A stretch of 64,000 nt of DNA from Kitasatospora kifunensis (GTDB lineage: Bacteria; Actinomycetota; Actinomycetes; Streptomycetales; Streptomycetaceae). Within the stretch, counting starts at the first letter, position 1, and each line of letters opens with the position of its first letter. The notes beneath the pieces were generated by a model. That model saw only the letters and a program-made list of their open reading frames with translations, was not told where the DNA came from and did not search any database. This document shows, piece after piece, positions 34,023 to 47,000 of this stretch. The stretch lies in the NCBI RefSeq assembly GCF_014203855.1, contig NZ_JACHJV010000001.1, positions 1,240,001 to 1,304,000 on the forward strand, in the 5' to 3' direction. Both the position numbers and the translations under genes were made by a program.

Positions 34023-34065
34023 AAAAACACCAGGGGCGCGGAGCCGGTGGCTCCGCGCCCCTGGT
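34023..34065 (-). terminator. Rho-independent terminator of the PKS operon
   Basis: Read on the minus strand, perfect 17-bp arms (34065-34049 and 34045-34029) with a three-base loop are followed by GTTTTTC. It lies 38 bases after the stop of the thioesterase-bearing PKS gene and is the only hairpin in the window with a clear T-run. Confidence 0.9.
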
Positions 34066-34102
34066 CACCGGGCCCCTGACGGTAGGGACCGGTGAGCCGT
34101 GG

Positions 34103-37100
34103 TCAGCTGCCGAGGGTCGACAGCCAGTCGTCGACCGCCTCGGCCGCCGCCGGCGCCGACTCCTCCAGGATGGTGAAGTGGGTACCGGGCACCTCCCGCA
34201 GCAGGTGCTCGCCGGTCCACGAGGCGCGCCAGTCCTCGGTGCCGGGCGCGTCGGTGAAGGACTGCGCCGGGCGGACGAAGAGCACCGGGGCCGACAGCGC
34301 ACCCGGCAGGCAGTCCACGATCAGGTCGCTGTAGCGGCTCATCGCGGCGAGCCGGGCGGCGCTGAACCGGCCGAAGGAGGACTCCCGGTCCAGCATGCCC
34401 CGGAACATCTGCGGCCAGAGTTCGTCCTGGCCCTCGCCGTCGGGCAGGTAGGTGTCCAGCAGGACGACCCCGGCCGCCGGAGTGCCCGCCTTCTCCAATA
34501 CCTCAGCGGTGGCGTGCGCGAACTGGCCGCCGGAGGAGTAGCCGAGCAGGACGAAGGGCTCCCCCGCCGCCGCGGCCAGCACGCCTTCGACGAAGACCTC
34601 GACCGCGGCGTCCACCGAGCGCGGCAGCGCCTCCCCGGGGCCGAACCCCGGCACCGGCGGCACCACCACCTCGCGGCGGCCACGGAAGTGCGAGGCGAAC
34701 CGGGCGTACTGGTGGGCGCCGCCGAGCGCCATCGGGGAGGGGAAGCAGATCAGCTTGGGACCCTGCTCCCCCTGGGCGAGGCGGACCGGCTCGGCCAGGC
34801 GCTCCAGTTCGGCCACCGAGGAGAAGGCGGGCAGGATCTCGGCGACCGCGTTGAGCAGCGCCATCCCCTTCATCATCCGGCCCTCGGTGGCGGCCCGGCG
34901 CAGCAGCCCGCTGATCGACTCCAGGTCCTCGGCAGCGTCCTCGGCAGCAGCGGCGGCATCGGCCCCGGCGAGCCCGGGCCCGCCGTGGACCAGCTCGGTT
35001 CGCAGGTGGGCGGCCAGCTCGGCCGGGGTGCGGTGGTCGAAGACCACACCGGCGGACAGGGCCAGCCCGGTGGCCGCGGAGAGCGCGATGCGCAGCTCCG
35101 TGCCGGAGACCGAGTCCATCCCGGCCTCCAGGAAGCCGACCTCAGGCTCGATTGCCTCCCCGGAGGAGTGGCCGAGGATGGCGGCGCTCTGCGCGCGGAC
35201 CAACTCGACCAGCAGCTCCTGCTGTTCGGACTCGGCGGCGCCGGCGAGGCGCTCGCGCAGCGGCGCGACTTCCGCCACTGCGACCGGCCCCTCCCCACCC
35301 GGCTGGTCCGGGGCGTCGAGCGCGCCGACGGTCAGCGGGACGTCCGCCGCGAGCCAGTACCGCTGGTGCTGGAAGGCGTACGTCGGCAGCGCTGCCCGCC
35401 CGGTGCCGGGGAAGACCGCCTGCCAGTCGGGAGACAGGCCGTCCACGTAGAGCTGGGCCAATCCCGTCAGCAGGGTGGCGCTCTCCGAGCCGAGCCGGCG
35501 GCCGAGCGGGACGAACGCGGTGTCCGGCGCCTCGGCGCTCTCCCTGGCCAGCCCGGTCAGCACGGCGTCGGGGCCCAGCTCCACGAAGCGGGTGACCCCG
35601 GCCTCGGCCAACGTGCGGATCCCGGCCTCGAAACGGACGGCTTCGCGCACGTGGCGCACCCAGTACTCCGGGTCGGCCAACTCCTCGGTGGCGAGCTGCC
35701 CGGTGAGGTTGGAGACCACCGGAACGGTTGCCCGACCATAGGTCAACCCGGCCGCCACCGCCCGGAACTGGGCCAGCATCGGCTCCATCAACGGCGAGTG
35801 GAAGGCATGGCTGACCTTCAACCGCTTGGTCTTCTCGAACGACCCCGCGATCCGCAGCACCTCGGCCTCGTCGCCCGAAATCACCACCGAACGCGGCCCG
35901 TTGACCGCCGCGATGCCGACCCCCTCGGTCAGCAGCGGCAGCACCTGCGCCTCGCTCGCCTGCACCGACACCATCGCCCCACCGGCCGGCAACGCCTGCA
36001 TCAGCCGACCCCGGGCCGCCACCAGACGGCACGCATCCGCCAGCGACAACACCCCGGCCACATGCGCGGCCGCCACCTCACCGATCGAATGACCCGCCAG
36101 GAAGTCCGGCACCACACCCCAGGACTCCAACAACCGGAACAGCGCCACCTCGAAAGCGAAGAGACCGGTCTGCGCGTACAGGGTCCGGTCGACCTGCTCG
36201 GGGTCGGTGCCGAAGAGGACCTCGGCGGTGCCGACCCCGAGGTGTTCGTTCACCTTGTCGAAGGCCTCGGCGAACACCGGGTAGTGGGCCCGCAGTTCCG
36301 CGCCCATCCCGAGCCGCTGGGCGCCCTGCCCGGTGAACAGGAAGGCGGTCCTGGCACCCGTGCGGGCCCGGCCGCGCAGCACCGACGGCGAACTGTCCGA
36401 GGCGGCCAACACCCCAAGACCGTCGAGGAGTCGGTCGCGGTCCGGGCCGAGCACCGCGGCCCGGTGCTCGAAGACGGCGCGTTCGGTGCCGAGCGACCTG
36501 GCCACCGCGCCCGCCTCCAGCTCAGGCCGGTCGGCGGCGAAGGCACGCAGCCGCTCGCCCTGGGCCCGCAGTGCCTGCGGAGAGCGGGCGGAGAGCGGCC
36601 ACAGCGCCATGGGCGGTGCCGGATCGGGCTCAGGCTCGGCTGGAGCCGGGGCCTGCTCGATGATGACGTGCGCGTTGGTACCGCTGATCCCGAAGGAGGA
36701 GATCCCCGCCCGGCGCGGCCGCTCGACCTCGGGCCACTGCTGGGCCTCGGTCAGCAGCTTGACCTCGCCCGCCGACCAGTCCACCTTGCTGGAGGGCTCG
36801 TCGACATGCAGGGTCCTGGGCAGCACACCGTGGTGCATCGCCTGCACCATCTTGATCACCCCGGCCACACCGGCCGCCGCCTGGGTGTGACCGATGTTCG
36901 ACTTGACCGAGCCCAACCACAACGGCCGGTCCACCGGGCGGTCCTGGCCGTAGCTGGCCAGCAGCGCCTGCGCCTCGATCGGGTCGCCCAGCGTGGTGCC
37001 GGTGCCGTGCGCCTCGACCACGTCGACATCGGCGGCCGACAGCCGGGCGTTGGCCAGCGCCTGGCGGATCACCCGCTGCTGGGAAGGACCGTTGGGCGCG

Positions 37101-38032
37101 GTCAGGCCGTTGGAGGCACCGTCCTGGTTGACGGCGGAGCCACGGATGACGGCCAGCACCCGGTGCCCGTTGCGCCGGGCATCCGAGAGCCGCTCCAGGA
37201 CCAGGACACCGACGCCCTCGGCGAAACCGGTGCCGTCCGCGCCCTCCGCGAACGCCTTGCAGCGGCCGTCCGGGGAGAGCCCGCCCTGACGGCTGAACTC
37301 CACGAAGGTGCCGGGCGAGGCCATCACCGTCACCCCGCCGGCCAGCGCGAGGGTGGACTCGCCGCCGCGCAGCGACTGCGCCGCCAGGTGCAGCGCCACC
37401 AGCGAGGAGGAGCACGCCGTGTCGATCGAGAGCGTCGGCCCCTCCAACCCGAGCGTGTAAGCCACCCGACCCGACACGATGCTGCCACTGCCGAACGCGC
37501 CGAAGTAGTCGTGATACATCACCCCGGCGAACACACCGGTACGACTGCCCTTCAACGAGACCGGATCGATCCCCGCACCCTCAAGCGCCTCCCACGAACT
37601 CTCCAACAGCAACCGCTGCTGCGGATCCATCAACAACGCCTCACGCGGCGAGATCCCGAAGAACCCCGCATCGAAGGCACCCGCCTCGTGCAGGAACCCA
37701 CCCTCGGCGGTGTAGGACCTGCCCGTAAGGCCCGGCTGCGGATCGTAGAGGTCGGCGTCCCACCCCCGGTCGGTGGGGAACGGCGTGATGCCGTCCCCGC
37801 CCTCGGTCACCAGCTCCCAGAGCTGCTGCGGCGAGGTCACCCCGCCCGGGTAGCGGCAGGCCATGCCCACGATCGCGATCGGCTCGCGCAGGGTCGCGGT
37901 CAGCTTGCGGTTCTGCTCCCGCAGCCGTTCGGTCTCCTTCAGCGAGGCCCGCAGCGCGTCGACCATCCTGGTGTCCGGGTTCTGCGGCTGCGCCTTGCTC
38001 TCACTCTTCGTCACCGGAGTGCTCCTTGTCAC
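34103..38032 (-). CDS. Type I PKS, final module KS-AT-ACP-TE
   Basis: 1309 residues from GTG 38032, whose GTGA overlaps the stop of the previous PKS gene. After an N-terminal docking helix (about 20-45): KS with C207 (DTACSSS), AT with S649 (GHSIGE) and a HAFH motif, both indicating malonyl-CoA, ACP with S974 ([10 protein letters not shown]), and a thioesterase with S1166 in GYSSGG, an Asp in LLDTYLP and a His in GTHFTI. No ketoreductase or dehydratase, so the last extension stays a beta-keto thioester. The thioesterase would release it as an acid, lactone or pyrone. Parts of KS and AT are nearly identical in DNA to the big PKS gene upstream. It is the last gene of the PKS operon, before a strong terminator. 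Confidence 0.95.
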   Translation of the reverse strand: MTRSTPVTKSESKAQPQNPDTRMVDALRASLKETERLREQNRKLTATLREPIAIVGMACRYPGGVTSPQQLWELVTEGGDGITPFPTDRGWDADLYDPQPGLTGRSYTAEGGFLHEAGAFDAGFFGISPREALLMDPQQRLLLESSWEALEGAGIDPVSLKGSRTGVFAGVMYHDYFGAFGSGSIVSGRVAYTLGLEGPTLSIDTACSSSLVALHLAAQSLRGGESTLALAGGVTVMASPGTFVEFSRQGGLSPDGRCKAFAEGADGTGFAEGVGVLVLERLSDARRNGHRVLAVIRGSAVNQDGASNGLTAPNGPSQQRVIRQALANARLSAADVDVVEAHGTGTTLGDPIEAQALLASYGQDRPVDRPLWLGSVKSNIGHTQAAAGVAGVIKMVQAMHHGVLPRTLHVDEPSSKVDWSAGEVKLLTEAQQWPEVERPRRAGISSFGISGTNAHVIIEQAPAPAEPEPDPAPPMALWPLSARSPQALRAQGERLRAFAADRPELEAGAVARSLGTERAVFEHRAAVLGPDRDRLLDGLGVLAASDSSPSVLRGRARTGARTAFLFTGQGAQRLGMGAELRAHYPVFAEAFDKVNEHLGVGTAEVLFGTDPEQVDRTLYAQTGLFAFEVALFRLLESWGVVPDFLAGHSIGEVAAAHVAGVLSLADACRLVAARGRLMQALPAGGAMVSVQASEAQVLPLLTEGVGIAAVNGPRSVVISGDEAEVLRIAGSFEKTKRLKVSHAFHSPLMEPMLAQFRAVAAGLTYGRATVPVVSNLTGQLATEELADPEYWVRHVREAVRFEAGIRTLAEAGVTRFVELGPDAVLTGLARESAEAPDTAFVPLGRRLGSESATLLTGLAQLYVDGLSPDWQAVFPGTGRAALPTYAFQHQRYWLAADVPLTVGALDAPDQPGGEGPVAVAEVAPLRERLAGAAESEQQELLVELVRAQSAAILGHSSGEAIEPEVGFLEAGMDSVSGTELRIALSAATGLALSAGVVFDHRTPAELAAHLRTELVHGGPGLAGADAAAAAEDAAEDLESISGLLRRAATEGRMMKGMALLNAVAEILPAFSSVAELERLAEPVRLAQGEQGPKLICFPSPMALGGAHQYARFASHFRGRREVVVPPVPGFGPGEALPRSVDAAVEVFVEGVLAAAAGEPFVLLGYSSGGQFAHATAEVLEKAGTPAAGVVLLDTYLPDGEGQDELWPQMFRGMLDRESSFGRFSAARLAAMSRYSDLIVDCLPGALSAPVLFVRPAQSFTDAPGTEDWRASWTGEHLLREVPGTHFTILEESAPAAAEAVDDWLSTLGS
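35634..36163. repeat. AT-encoding block nearly identical to 51056-51585
   Basis: About 530 bases covering the catalytic part of the AT domain match the AT of module 1 of the large PKS with only scattered differences. Ends are sharp relative to the flanking DNA. Likely recent duplication or gene conversion. Confidence 0.85.
37347..37706. repeat. KS-encoding block nearly identical to 47777-48136
   Basis: About 360 bases around the KS active-site Cys match the second KS of the large PKS with four differences seen by eye. Codon choice inside the block (for example GCT TAC where other KS copies use GCC TAC) differs from other KS domains. Confidence 0.85.
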
Positions 38033-41000
38033 AGCTCGTCGTCCTGCCCGCCGAGGTCGTCAAGGGCCAGGTTCATCAGGCTCTCGATGTCCATCGCGTC
38101 GATCGACTCGCCGCCCTCGCCGTCCTCGTGCGTCGACTCGGCGGCGGACTCGGCCGCAAGCCCCGCCAGTTCGAGCAGGCTGTCCAGCAGGCCGGCGTCG
38201 CGCAGTCGGGCCAGCGGGATCGCGCCCAGCGCCTGGCGCACGGCGGCCTCCTGCGCTTCGCCCGCCGATCCCTCGGCCGGGGCCAGTTCGGCTTCCAGGT
38301 GCTGGGCCAGCACCATCGGGTTCGGGTAGTCGAAGATCAACGTGGCCGAGAGCCGCAGCCCGGTGGCCTCGTTGAGCTGGTTGCGGAACTCCACCGCCGT
38401 CAGCGAGTCGAAGCCGAGCTCGCTGAACGCCCGGTCCAGGGCCACCTCGGTGACCCCGAGCACCCCGGCCGCCTGGGCACCGACCAGTTCGAGCAGGAGC
38501 GCGATCCGCTCCTGGCTGACCAGCTCGGCCAGGCTGCGCCGAAGCGCGGCCGAGGCCGTGGAGGCGGCCTGTGCCACCCGCCGCGAGGACGAGGAGCGCA
38601 CCAGCCGGCTCAGCAGCGGCGGGACCCGGTTGCCCTGGGCCAGTGCGGCCAGGTCGAGCTGAGCGGGCATCAGGACGGCTTCCGCCCGGCCGACCGCGGC
38701 GTCGAACAGGGCCAGACCGGCCTGTTCGCTGAGGCTGCTCACCCCCGACTGGGCCATCCGGCGGCTGTCGGCCTCGCTGAGCCGGTCGGCCATGCCGCCG
38801 CTGCCGGACCAGGCGCCCCAGGCCAGCGAGGTGGCCGGCAGGCCGACCGCCCTGCGGTGCAGGGCCAGGCCGTCGAGGAAGGCGTTGGCGGCGGCGTAGC
38901 TCGCCTGCCCGGGGCTGCCCAGCAGACCGGCGGCCGAGGAGAACAAGACGAACGCCGACAACTGGCGGTCCTTGGTCAGCTCGTGCAGGTGCCAGGCCGC
39001 GTCCACCTTGGGCCGCAGCACGGCGGACAGCCGCTCGGGCGTCAGCGAGGCGAGCATCCCGTCGTCCAGCACGCCCGCGGAGTGCACCACCGCGGAGACC
39101 GGGTAGCGCGCCAGCACGGTGGCCAGCTCCTCCCGGTCGGCCAGGTCGCAGGCCAGGATGGTCACTTCGGCGCCCAGGCCGGTGAGTTCGGCGTGCAGCT
39201 CGGCGGCGCCGGGCGCGGCCTCGCCGCGCCGGCTGAGCAGCAGCAGGCTCGACACCTGGTGCTCGGTGACCAGGTGACGGGCCACCAGGCGGCCCAGCGC
39301 CCCGGTGCCGCCGGTGAGCAGCACGCGGCCGCTCCACTCGACGGGCGCCTCCAGCACGGCCTTCGCCGCCCTGGTGAGCCGCGGCGCGTTGAGCTGCCCC
39401 GAACGGACCGCGAGTTGCGCCTCGCCGCAGGCGACGGCGGCCGGCAGCAGGTGCCAGCCCGGGTCGGCTTCGTCGTCGGCGTCGTGGTCGTCCAGGTCGA
39501 TCAGCACGATCCGGTCGGGGTTCTCCGACTGCGCCGTGCGGATCAGCCCCCAGGCCGCCGCGGCGGCCAGGTCGGTGACGTCCTCACCGGCCAGCGAGAC
39601 CGCGCCGCTGGTCGCCACGGCCACGGTCGCCCGCGCGAACCGCTCGTCGGCCAGCCAGGACTGCAGGCGGCCGAGCAGCGCGGCCAGGCCCTCGTGGACC
39701 GCCCGCGGATCGTCACCGCCCGCCCAGGGCAGCACCAGGACGTCGACCGGGTCGGCCAGCGCCGCGAGCTCGTCGAGGTCGGCGACCGTGCTGACCGTGG
39801 CGACCTGCGCCGCCAGGGCGTCCAGCAGCCGCCGCCGGTGTGTACCGAGCACCGCCCAGTGTCCGCCCGAGGGCGCCGCGCCGCCGGTGAGCCTGGTCCA
39901 CTCCAGGGCGAAGAGCGAGTCGTTGCCGCCGGCCGTGGCCAGCCGGTCCACCGCGACCTCGCGCAGCACCAGCGACTCCACCCGCGCCACCGGGGCACCG
40001 GCGCCGTCGGCGAGCTCGATCCGCACCGCGTCCGAACCGGCCGGGCTGATCCGCACCCGCAGCGACCGCGCGCCCACCGCGTACAGCTCGACGCCGCTCC
40101 AGGCGAACGGCAGGCTCATCCGCTGCGCCGCACCCGCCCGCAGTCCGATCGCGTGCAGCGAGGCGTCGAACAGCGCCGGGTGGATGCCGAACCGATCGAC
40201 ATCCAGCGGGAGTTCGACCTCCGCGAAGACCTCCTCCCCCAGCCGCCAGGCGGCCCGCAGCCCCTGGAACAGCGGGCCGTACTCGGCGCCGAGCTCGGCC
40301 AGGCGCTCATAGGTGCCCGCCAGGTCGATCGCCTCGGCGCCGGTCGGCGGCCAAGGGGTCGGCGTACCGGGCGCCGGGGCCGAGGCGGCCCGCAGCAGCC
40401 CGCTGGCGTGCGCGGTCCACGGGTCGGTATCCGCCGTGCGGGAGTACACCTGGAAGGTCCAGGTCCCGGCGTCGGCCGGACGCACGGTGCACTGCAGCCG
40501 GACCGTGCCCTGCTCGGGCAGCAGCAGGGGTTCGGCGATGGTCAGCTCCTCGACCGCGCCGGCCCCGAGGTCCGCGCCGGCGGCCAGTGCCATCTCGACG
40601 AACGCCGTGCCGGGCAGCAGTGCCACCCCGCCGACCGCGTGATCGGCCAGCCACGGGTGACTCTGCAGCGAGAGCCGTCCGGTGAACAGCGCGCCCTCGC
40701 CCCCGGCCAGGTCCACGGCGCTGCCCAGCAGCGGGTGATCGGCCGTCGCGCGGTAGCCCGCCGGCTCGCTCGCCATCCAGTACCGGCGGCGCTGGAAGGC
40801 GTACGTCGGCAGGTCGACGGCGCCGCCGGCCGGCAGCAGGTGCGCCCAGTCCACCGTGCCGCCGTGGACGTGGAAGGCGCCGAGCGCGGTGAGCAGCGCC
40901 GCCGACTCCGGCCGGTCCTTGCGCAGCAGCGGGATCAACGCGGCGTCACCGCTCAGGCCCTCGGTGAGGCTCTCGGCGGCCAGTGCGGTCAGCACGCCGC

Positions 41001-44000
41001 CCGGTCCGATCTCGACGAACCGGCGCGCACCGGCCTCCGCCAGCGCCCGCACGCCGTCGGCGAAGCGCACCGCCTCGCGCACGTGGCGCACCCAGTACTC
41101 CGGCGAGCACAGCTCCTCCGAAGAGGCCTGCGCACCGGTCAGGGTGGAGACGATGGCGAGCCGGGGCGGGTGATACTCCAGCCCGGCGGCGAACTCGCGG
41201 AACTCGGCGAGCATCGGCTCCATCAGCGGCGAGTGGAAGGCGTGACTGACCGTCAGCTCCCTGGTCCGCTCGAACCGCTCGGCGATCGCGCGCACCGCCG
41301 TCGCCTCGCCCGAGATCACCACGGAACTCGGCCCGTTGACCGCCGCGATGCTCACCTGCTCGGTCAGCAGCGGCTCGATCTCGGCCTCGGTGGCCTTGAT
41401 CGCCACCATCGCGCCGCCGGCGGGCAGCGCCTGCATCAGCCGGCCGCGCGCGGCGACCAGTTTGGCGGCGTCCGCCAGCGACCAGACCCCGGCCACGTGG
41501 GCGGCGGCGAACTCGCCGATGGAGTGCCCGGCCAGCAGGTCGGGGCGCAGGCCCCAGGACTCCAGCAGCCTGAAGAGCGCGACTTCGAGCGCGAACAGGG
41601 CGGGCTGGGTGTACTCGGTGCGGTCCAGCAGCTCGGCCGAGTTCAGCGCCTCGCGCAGCGGGCGCCCCAGCAGCGGGTCCAGCTGCTCGCACACCTCCTC
41701 GAAGGCGGCCGCGAAGGCCGGGAACGCATCGATCAACTCCTCACCCATACCGACCAGTTGCGAGCCCTGGCCGGAGAAGAGGAACGCGGTGCGGCCCGCC
41801 GCCGGGGTGCCGAGCGCCACGCTCGGCGAGGCCTGGCCCTCGGCCAACGAGCGCAGGCCGCGCAGGAGTTCGTCCCGGCCGGCGCCGCTCACCGCCGCCC
41901 GGTGGGCGTGGTGGCCGCGGGCGGTCGCCAGCGCCGCCGTGACCTGGCGCCAATCAAGTTCGGCCTGCTCGGTCAGGTGGCTCAGCAGCCGCTCGGCCTG
42001 CTCGCGCAGCGCCTGCGGGCTGTGCCCGGAGAGCAGCAGCGGGGCCTGCACCTGCGGCGCGGCAGCCTCCTGCCCGGGAACGCCGGGAGCGCCGGGAGCG
42101 GCCTCGATCACCACGTGCGCGTTGGTGCCGCTGATCCCGAACGAGGAGATCCCGGCCCGGCGCGGGTGGTCGTACTCGGGCCACGCCAACGACTCGGTGA
42201 GCAGCCGGACATGGCTGTCGGTCCAGTCGACGTGCCGGGACGGCTCGTCCACGTGCAGGGTCTTGGGCAGCACCCCGTGGCGGATCGCCTGCACCATCTT
42301 GATCACGCCGGCCACCCCGGCCGCGGCCTGGGTGTGTCCGATGTTCGACTTGATCGAGCCGAGCCAGAGCGGACGGTCCTCGGTGTGCTCACTGCCGTAG
42401 GTCGCGATCAGTGCCTGTGCCTCGATCGGGTCGCCCAGCGTGGTGCCGGTGCCGTGCGCCTCGACCAGGTCGACCTCGCCGCCGGGCACGCCCGCCGCCG
42501 CCAGCGCGCGGCGGATCACCCGCTGCTGGGCGGGACCGTTGGGAGCGGTGATGCCGTTGGAGGCGCCGTCCTGGTTCATCGCGGTGCCGCGCACCACGGC
42601 CAGCACCTGGTGGCCGTTGCGGCGGGCCTCCGAGAGCCGCTCCAGCAGCAGGACGCCCGCGCCCTCGCCGAAGCCGGTGCCGTTGGCGGCGTCCGCGAAC
42701 GGACGGCAGCGCCCGTCGCGCGACAGGCCGCGCTGCCGGCTGAACTCGACGAAGGTCCCCGGGGTGGCCATCACGGTCACCCCGCCGGCCAGCGCCAGGG
42801 TGCAGTCACCCTGGCGCAGCGACTGCACCGCGAGGTGCAGCGCGACCAGCGAGGAGGAGCAGGCGGTGTCCACCGTCAGGGTCGGCCCCTCCAGGCCGAG
42901 CGTGTAGGCGACCCGGCCCGAGACCACGCTGCCGGAGCCGTAGCTCTCGAAGTAGTCGTGGTACATCACGCCGGCGAACACCCCGGTCGCGCTGCCGCGC
43001 AGCGAGGCCGGGTCGATGGCGGCCCGCTCCAGCGCCTCCCAGGCGGTCTCCAGCAGCACCCGCTGCTGCGGGTCGGTGACCAGCGCCTCCTCCGGATCCA
43101 TGCCGAAGAAGTCGGCGTCGAAGTCGCCCGCCCCGTACAGGAACGCGCCGTGCTTGGCGTAGCTGGTGCCGGGGCGGTCCAGGGTCGGGTCGTAGAGCGA
43201 CTCCAGGTCCCAGCCCCGGTCGGTGGGGAACTCGCCGATGGCGTCCACCTCGCCGACGACCAGCTTCCACAGGTCCTCGGGCGAGTTGACGCCGCCGGGG
43301 TAGCGGCAGCTCATCCCGATGATCGCGATCGGCTCGTCATCCGCGCCGGTGGGCGCGGCCTGCACCGAGACGGCCGCCAGGTTGCCGACCAGTTGGTCGA
43401 GCAGGTAGCCGGCCAGCTCGACGGGGTTGGGGTAGTCGAACACCAAGGTGGCCGGCAGGCGCAGCCCGGTAGCCGCCGCCAGGCCGTTGCGCAGCTCGAC
43501 CGCGGCCAGCGAGTCGAAGCCCAGCTCGCGGAAGGCCTTGTGCGGCTCGACCGCCTCCGCCGAGCGGTGCCCGAGCACCGAGGCGGCCTGGGTGCGCACC
43601 AACTCCACCAGGAAGGGTGCCCGTTCGGCCTCGCCGAGGGCGGCAAGGCGGCCGCGCAGCGAGTCCGCACCGGCGGCGGCCGACTGGCCGGAGACGGCCT
43701 GGCGCCGGCTGCGCACCAGAGCGCGGAAGAGCGGTGACAGGGCGTCACCCTGGGCCCGCAGTCCGGCCGGTTCCAGCTTCATCGGCAGCACGGCGGGGAG
43801 CCGGGAGTGCAGCGCCTCGTCGAAGAGCGCCAGGCCCTCGTCAGTGGCCAGGGCCGCCACACCGCCCCGGGAGATCCGGGACAGGTCGGTGTCGTCCAGC
43901 GTGCCGGTCATCCCGCTGGCCTGCGCCCACAGGCCCCAGGCCAGGGACTGGCCCGGCAGGCCGAGCCGCTGGCGGTGGCCTGCCAGCGCGTCCAGGAAGG

Positions 44001-47000
44001 CGTTGGCCGCGGCGTAGTTGGCCTGCCCCGGCGAGCCGAGGGTGGCGGCGGCCGAGGAGAACAGGACGAACGCCTTGAGGTCGAGACCGGCGGTCAGCTC
44101 GTGCAGGTGCCAGGCCGCATCCACCTTGGGGCGCAGCACGGCATCCAGCCGCTCGGCGGTGAGCGAGGAGAGCACGCCGTCGGCGAGCACGCCGGCCGCG
44201 TGCACCACGGCGGTCAGCGGGTGCTCAGCCGGGACCTGCGCCAGCACCTCGGCGAGGGCCGCGCGGTCCGCCACGTCGCAGGCGGCGGTGGTGACCTCGG
44301 CGCCGAGTTCGGTGAGCTCGGCGAGGAGTTCGGGGGCCGCGCCGCGGCGGCTGAGCAGCAGCAGGTGCCGCACGCCCCACTCGGTGACCAGCTGGCGGGC
44401 GATCAGGGTGCCCAGTGCGCCGCTCGCGCCGGTCAGCAGCACGGTGCCGGCGGGGTCGAGCTGCAACGGTGCGTCGTCCGCGGCCGTCTCGGCCCGCACG
44501 AGGCGGGGCAGCTGGATGGCGCCGCCCCGGATCGCCAGGTGTGGCTCGCCCACGGCCGCGGCGATGGACAGCAGCGCCTCGGAGGCCGGGTCCTGGTCGA
44601 GTTCGACCAGGACGATCCGCTCCGGGTTCTCCGACTGCGCCGAGCGGACCAGTCCGGCAACCGCCGCACCGGCCAGGTCGGCGCCGGTGGCCACCAGCAC
44701 GGTGGCCTCGCCCGCCAGTTGCTCGCGCAGCTGGTCGAGGACGGTGTGCACGGCCGCCCGTACCTCGTCCGCGCTGGTGCCCGCCGGGCTGCGCAGCACC
44801 ACCACGTCGTGGGCGGGACCGGCGGCCGGGGTCGGCGCGGTGATCCACTCCACCTGGTAGAGCGCGCCCGCCCGCGCCGACTTGGCGGCGGCGGCGAGCT
44901 GTTCGGCGGGGATCGGGCGCAGCGCGAGCGAGCCGACGCTCGCCACCGGCGCGCCGCCGGCGTCGGCGAGGGTGAGCTGCACCGCGCCGCTCTGGCCCAA
45001 GGGCTTGACCTTGACCCGCAGTTCCTTGGCGCCGGTCGCGTGCAGGTGCACCTCGGACCAGGCGAACGGCAGCAGTGCCTCGTCCTCGGCGACACCGCTC
45101 AGGCCGACCGCGTGCAGCGCGGCGTCCGCCAGGGCCGGGTGCAGGCCGTAGCCGTCCACCTGCTGGGCGAAGGCCACCTCGGCGTAGACCTCCTGGCCCA
45201 GGCGCCAGGCGGCGCGCAGGCCCTGGAAGGCGGGCCCGTAGGCGAGTCCGGCCTCGGCGAGCTGCTCGTACACCCCCTCGAGGTCGATCGGCTCGGCGCC
45301 GGTGGGCGGCCAGAGGGTGAGCTCCGGCTCGGCGGGCGCGCCGGCCGGGGCGAGGACGCCGTCGGCGTGCCGGGTCCACGGCTGTTCGTCGGCCTCGCTC
45401 TCGGCGCGCGAGTAGATGCTGACCGGGCGGCTGGACTGCTCCACCGCGCCGACCACCACCTGCAGTTGCACCGCGCCGTGCTCGGGGAAGACCAGCGGCG
45501 CGTGCAGGGTGAGGTCGGCGACCCGGCCCAGGCCCACCTGATCGGCGGCCTGGACGGCCAGTTCGAGGTAGCCGGTGCCGGGGAACAGCAGCTCCCCGCC
45601 GACCACGTGGTCGGCCAGCCACGGGTGGGTGCCCAGCGAGAGGCGGCCGGTGAGGACGGTGCCGTCGGTGTCGGCGCGGGTCATCGCCGCGCTCAGGATC
45701 GGGTGGTCGGTCTGGGTGAGACCGGCCGAGGTGACGTCGGCGTTGCCGGAGACGCTGTCCAGCCAGAACTGCTCGTGCTGGAAGGCGTAGGTCGGCAGCT
45801 CGACGCGGCGCGGGCGCAGGCCCTCGAAGACCTGCTGCCAGTCGAGTGCGACGCCGTGCGCGAAGGCCTCGCCGAGCGCGGCGGCGAACCGGGCCGACCC
45901 GCCCTCCTCGCGGCGCAGCGAGCCGAGCGCCCGCACGCCGTCGAACGTCTCCTGGAGGCCGACGGTGAGCACCGGGTGCGGGCTGCACTCGATGAACACC
46001 GTGTGGCCCTTGCCGACCGCGGCCGCGGCGGCCTGCTCGAAGAGCACGGTCTGGCGCAGATTGGTGTACCAGTACTCGGCGTTCAGCTCGGTGGTGTCGA
46101 TGAGCTCGCCGGTGACGGTCGAGTAGAACGGCACCTCGGCGGGGAGCGGCGAGACGTCGGCCAGGGTCTGAAGCAGCCTGCCCTGGATGGACTCGACCTG
46201 CGCGGAGTGCGAGGCGTAGTCCACCGGCAGCCGCTTGACCCGCACGCCCTCGTCCTTGAGCTGGGCCTGCAGGCGGTCCAGGGCCTCCACGAAGCCGGAG
46301 ACCACGACAGAGCCCGACCCGTTGCGCGCGGCGACGGAGAGCTGCCCGTCCCAGGCGGCCAGTCGTTCCTCCACCTGCTCGACGGGCAGCGCGACCGACA
46401 TCATGCCGCCCCCGCCGGACAGGTCCTGGGCGATGGCCTGGCTGCGCAGGGTGACGATCCGGGCGCCGTCCTCCAGCGACAGCGCACCGGCCACCACGGC
46501 CGCCGCTATCTCGCCCTGGGAGTGCCCGATCACCGCGGCGGGGCGCACCCCGTGCGAGATCCAGGTCTGCGCCAGCGAGACCATGACGGCCCAGAGCAGC
46601 GGCTGGACGACGTCCACCCGCTCCAGCGGACCGTTCAGCTCGGCCAGCAGGTCCCAGTCGGCGAACGGCGCGCAGGCGGCGGCGCACTCGGCCATCCTGG
46701 CCGCGAACACCGGTGAGGAGGCCAGCAGTTCGGTGGCCATGCCCTGCCACTGGGAGCCCTGGCCCGGGAAGACGAAGACCGGGCGGGCGCCGGTGGCGGT
46801 GCCCTCGACGAGCCCGGGGGCACTGCGCCCGGCGGCCAACGCGGCCAGCGAGTCGCGCAGTTCGGCGCGGTCCGCGCCGGCGATGGCCGCGCGGTGCTCG
46901 AAGTGGGCGCGGGTGGTGGCCAGTGCGTGGGCCAGGTCCGCGGGCGCGAGCTGCGGGTTGGCGTCCACGAAGGCCAGCAGCCGTTCGGCCTGGGCGGGCA

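Noticed and set aside
34029..34065. Attachment site or mobile-element end after the PKS operon
   Set aside because: The structure is a textbook terminator with T-run for the minus strand, and no integrase or transposase is present in the window.
38026..43737. Very long open frame (1903 codons) on the plus strand opposite the large PKS
   Set aside because: It mirrors the PKS reading frame in high-GC DNA; its translation is Arg/Gly/Gln-rich with no domain, while the minus strand gives perfect PKS motifs.
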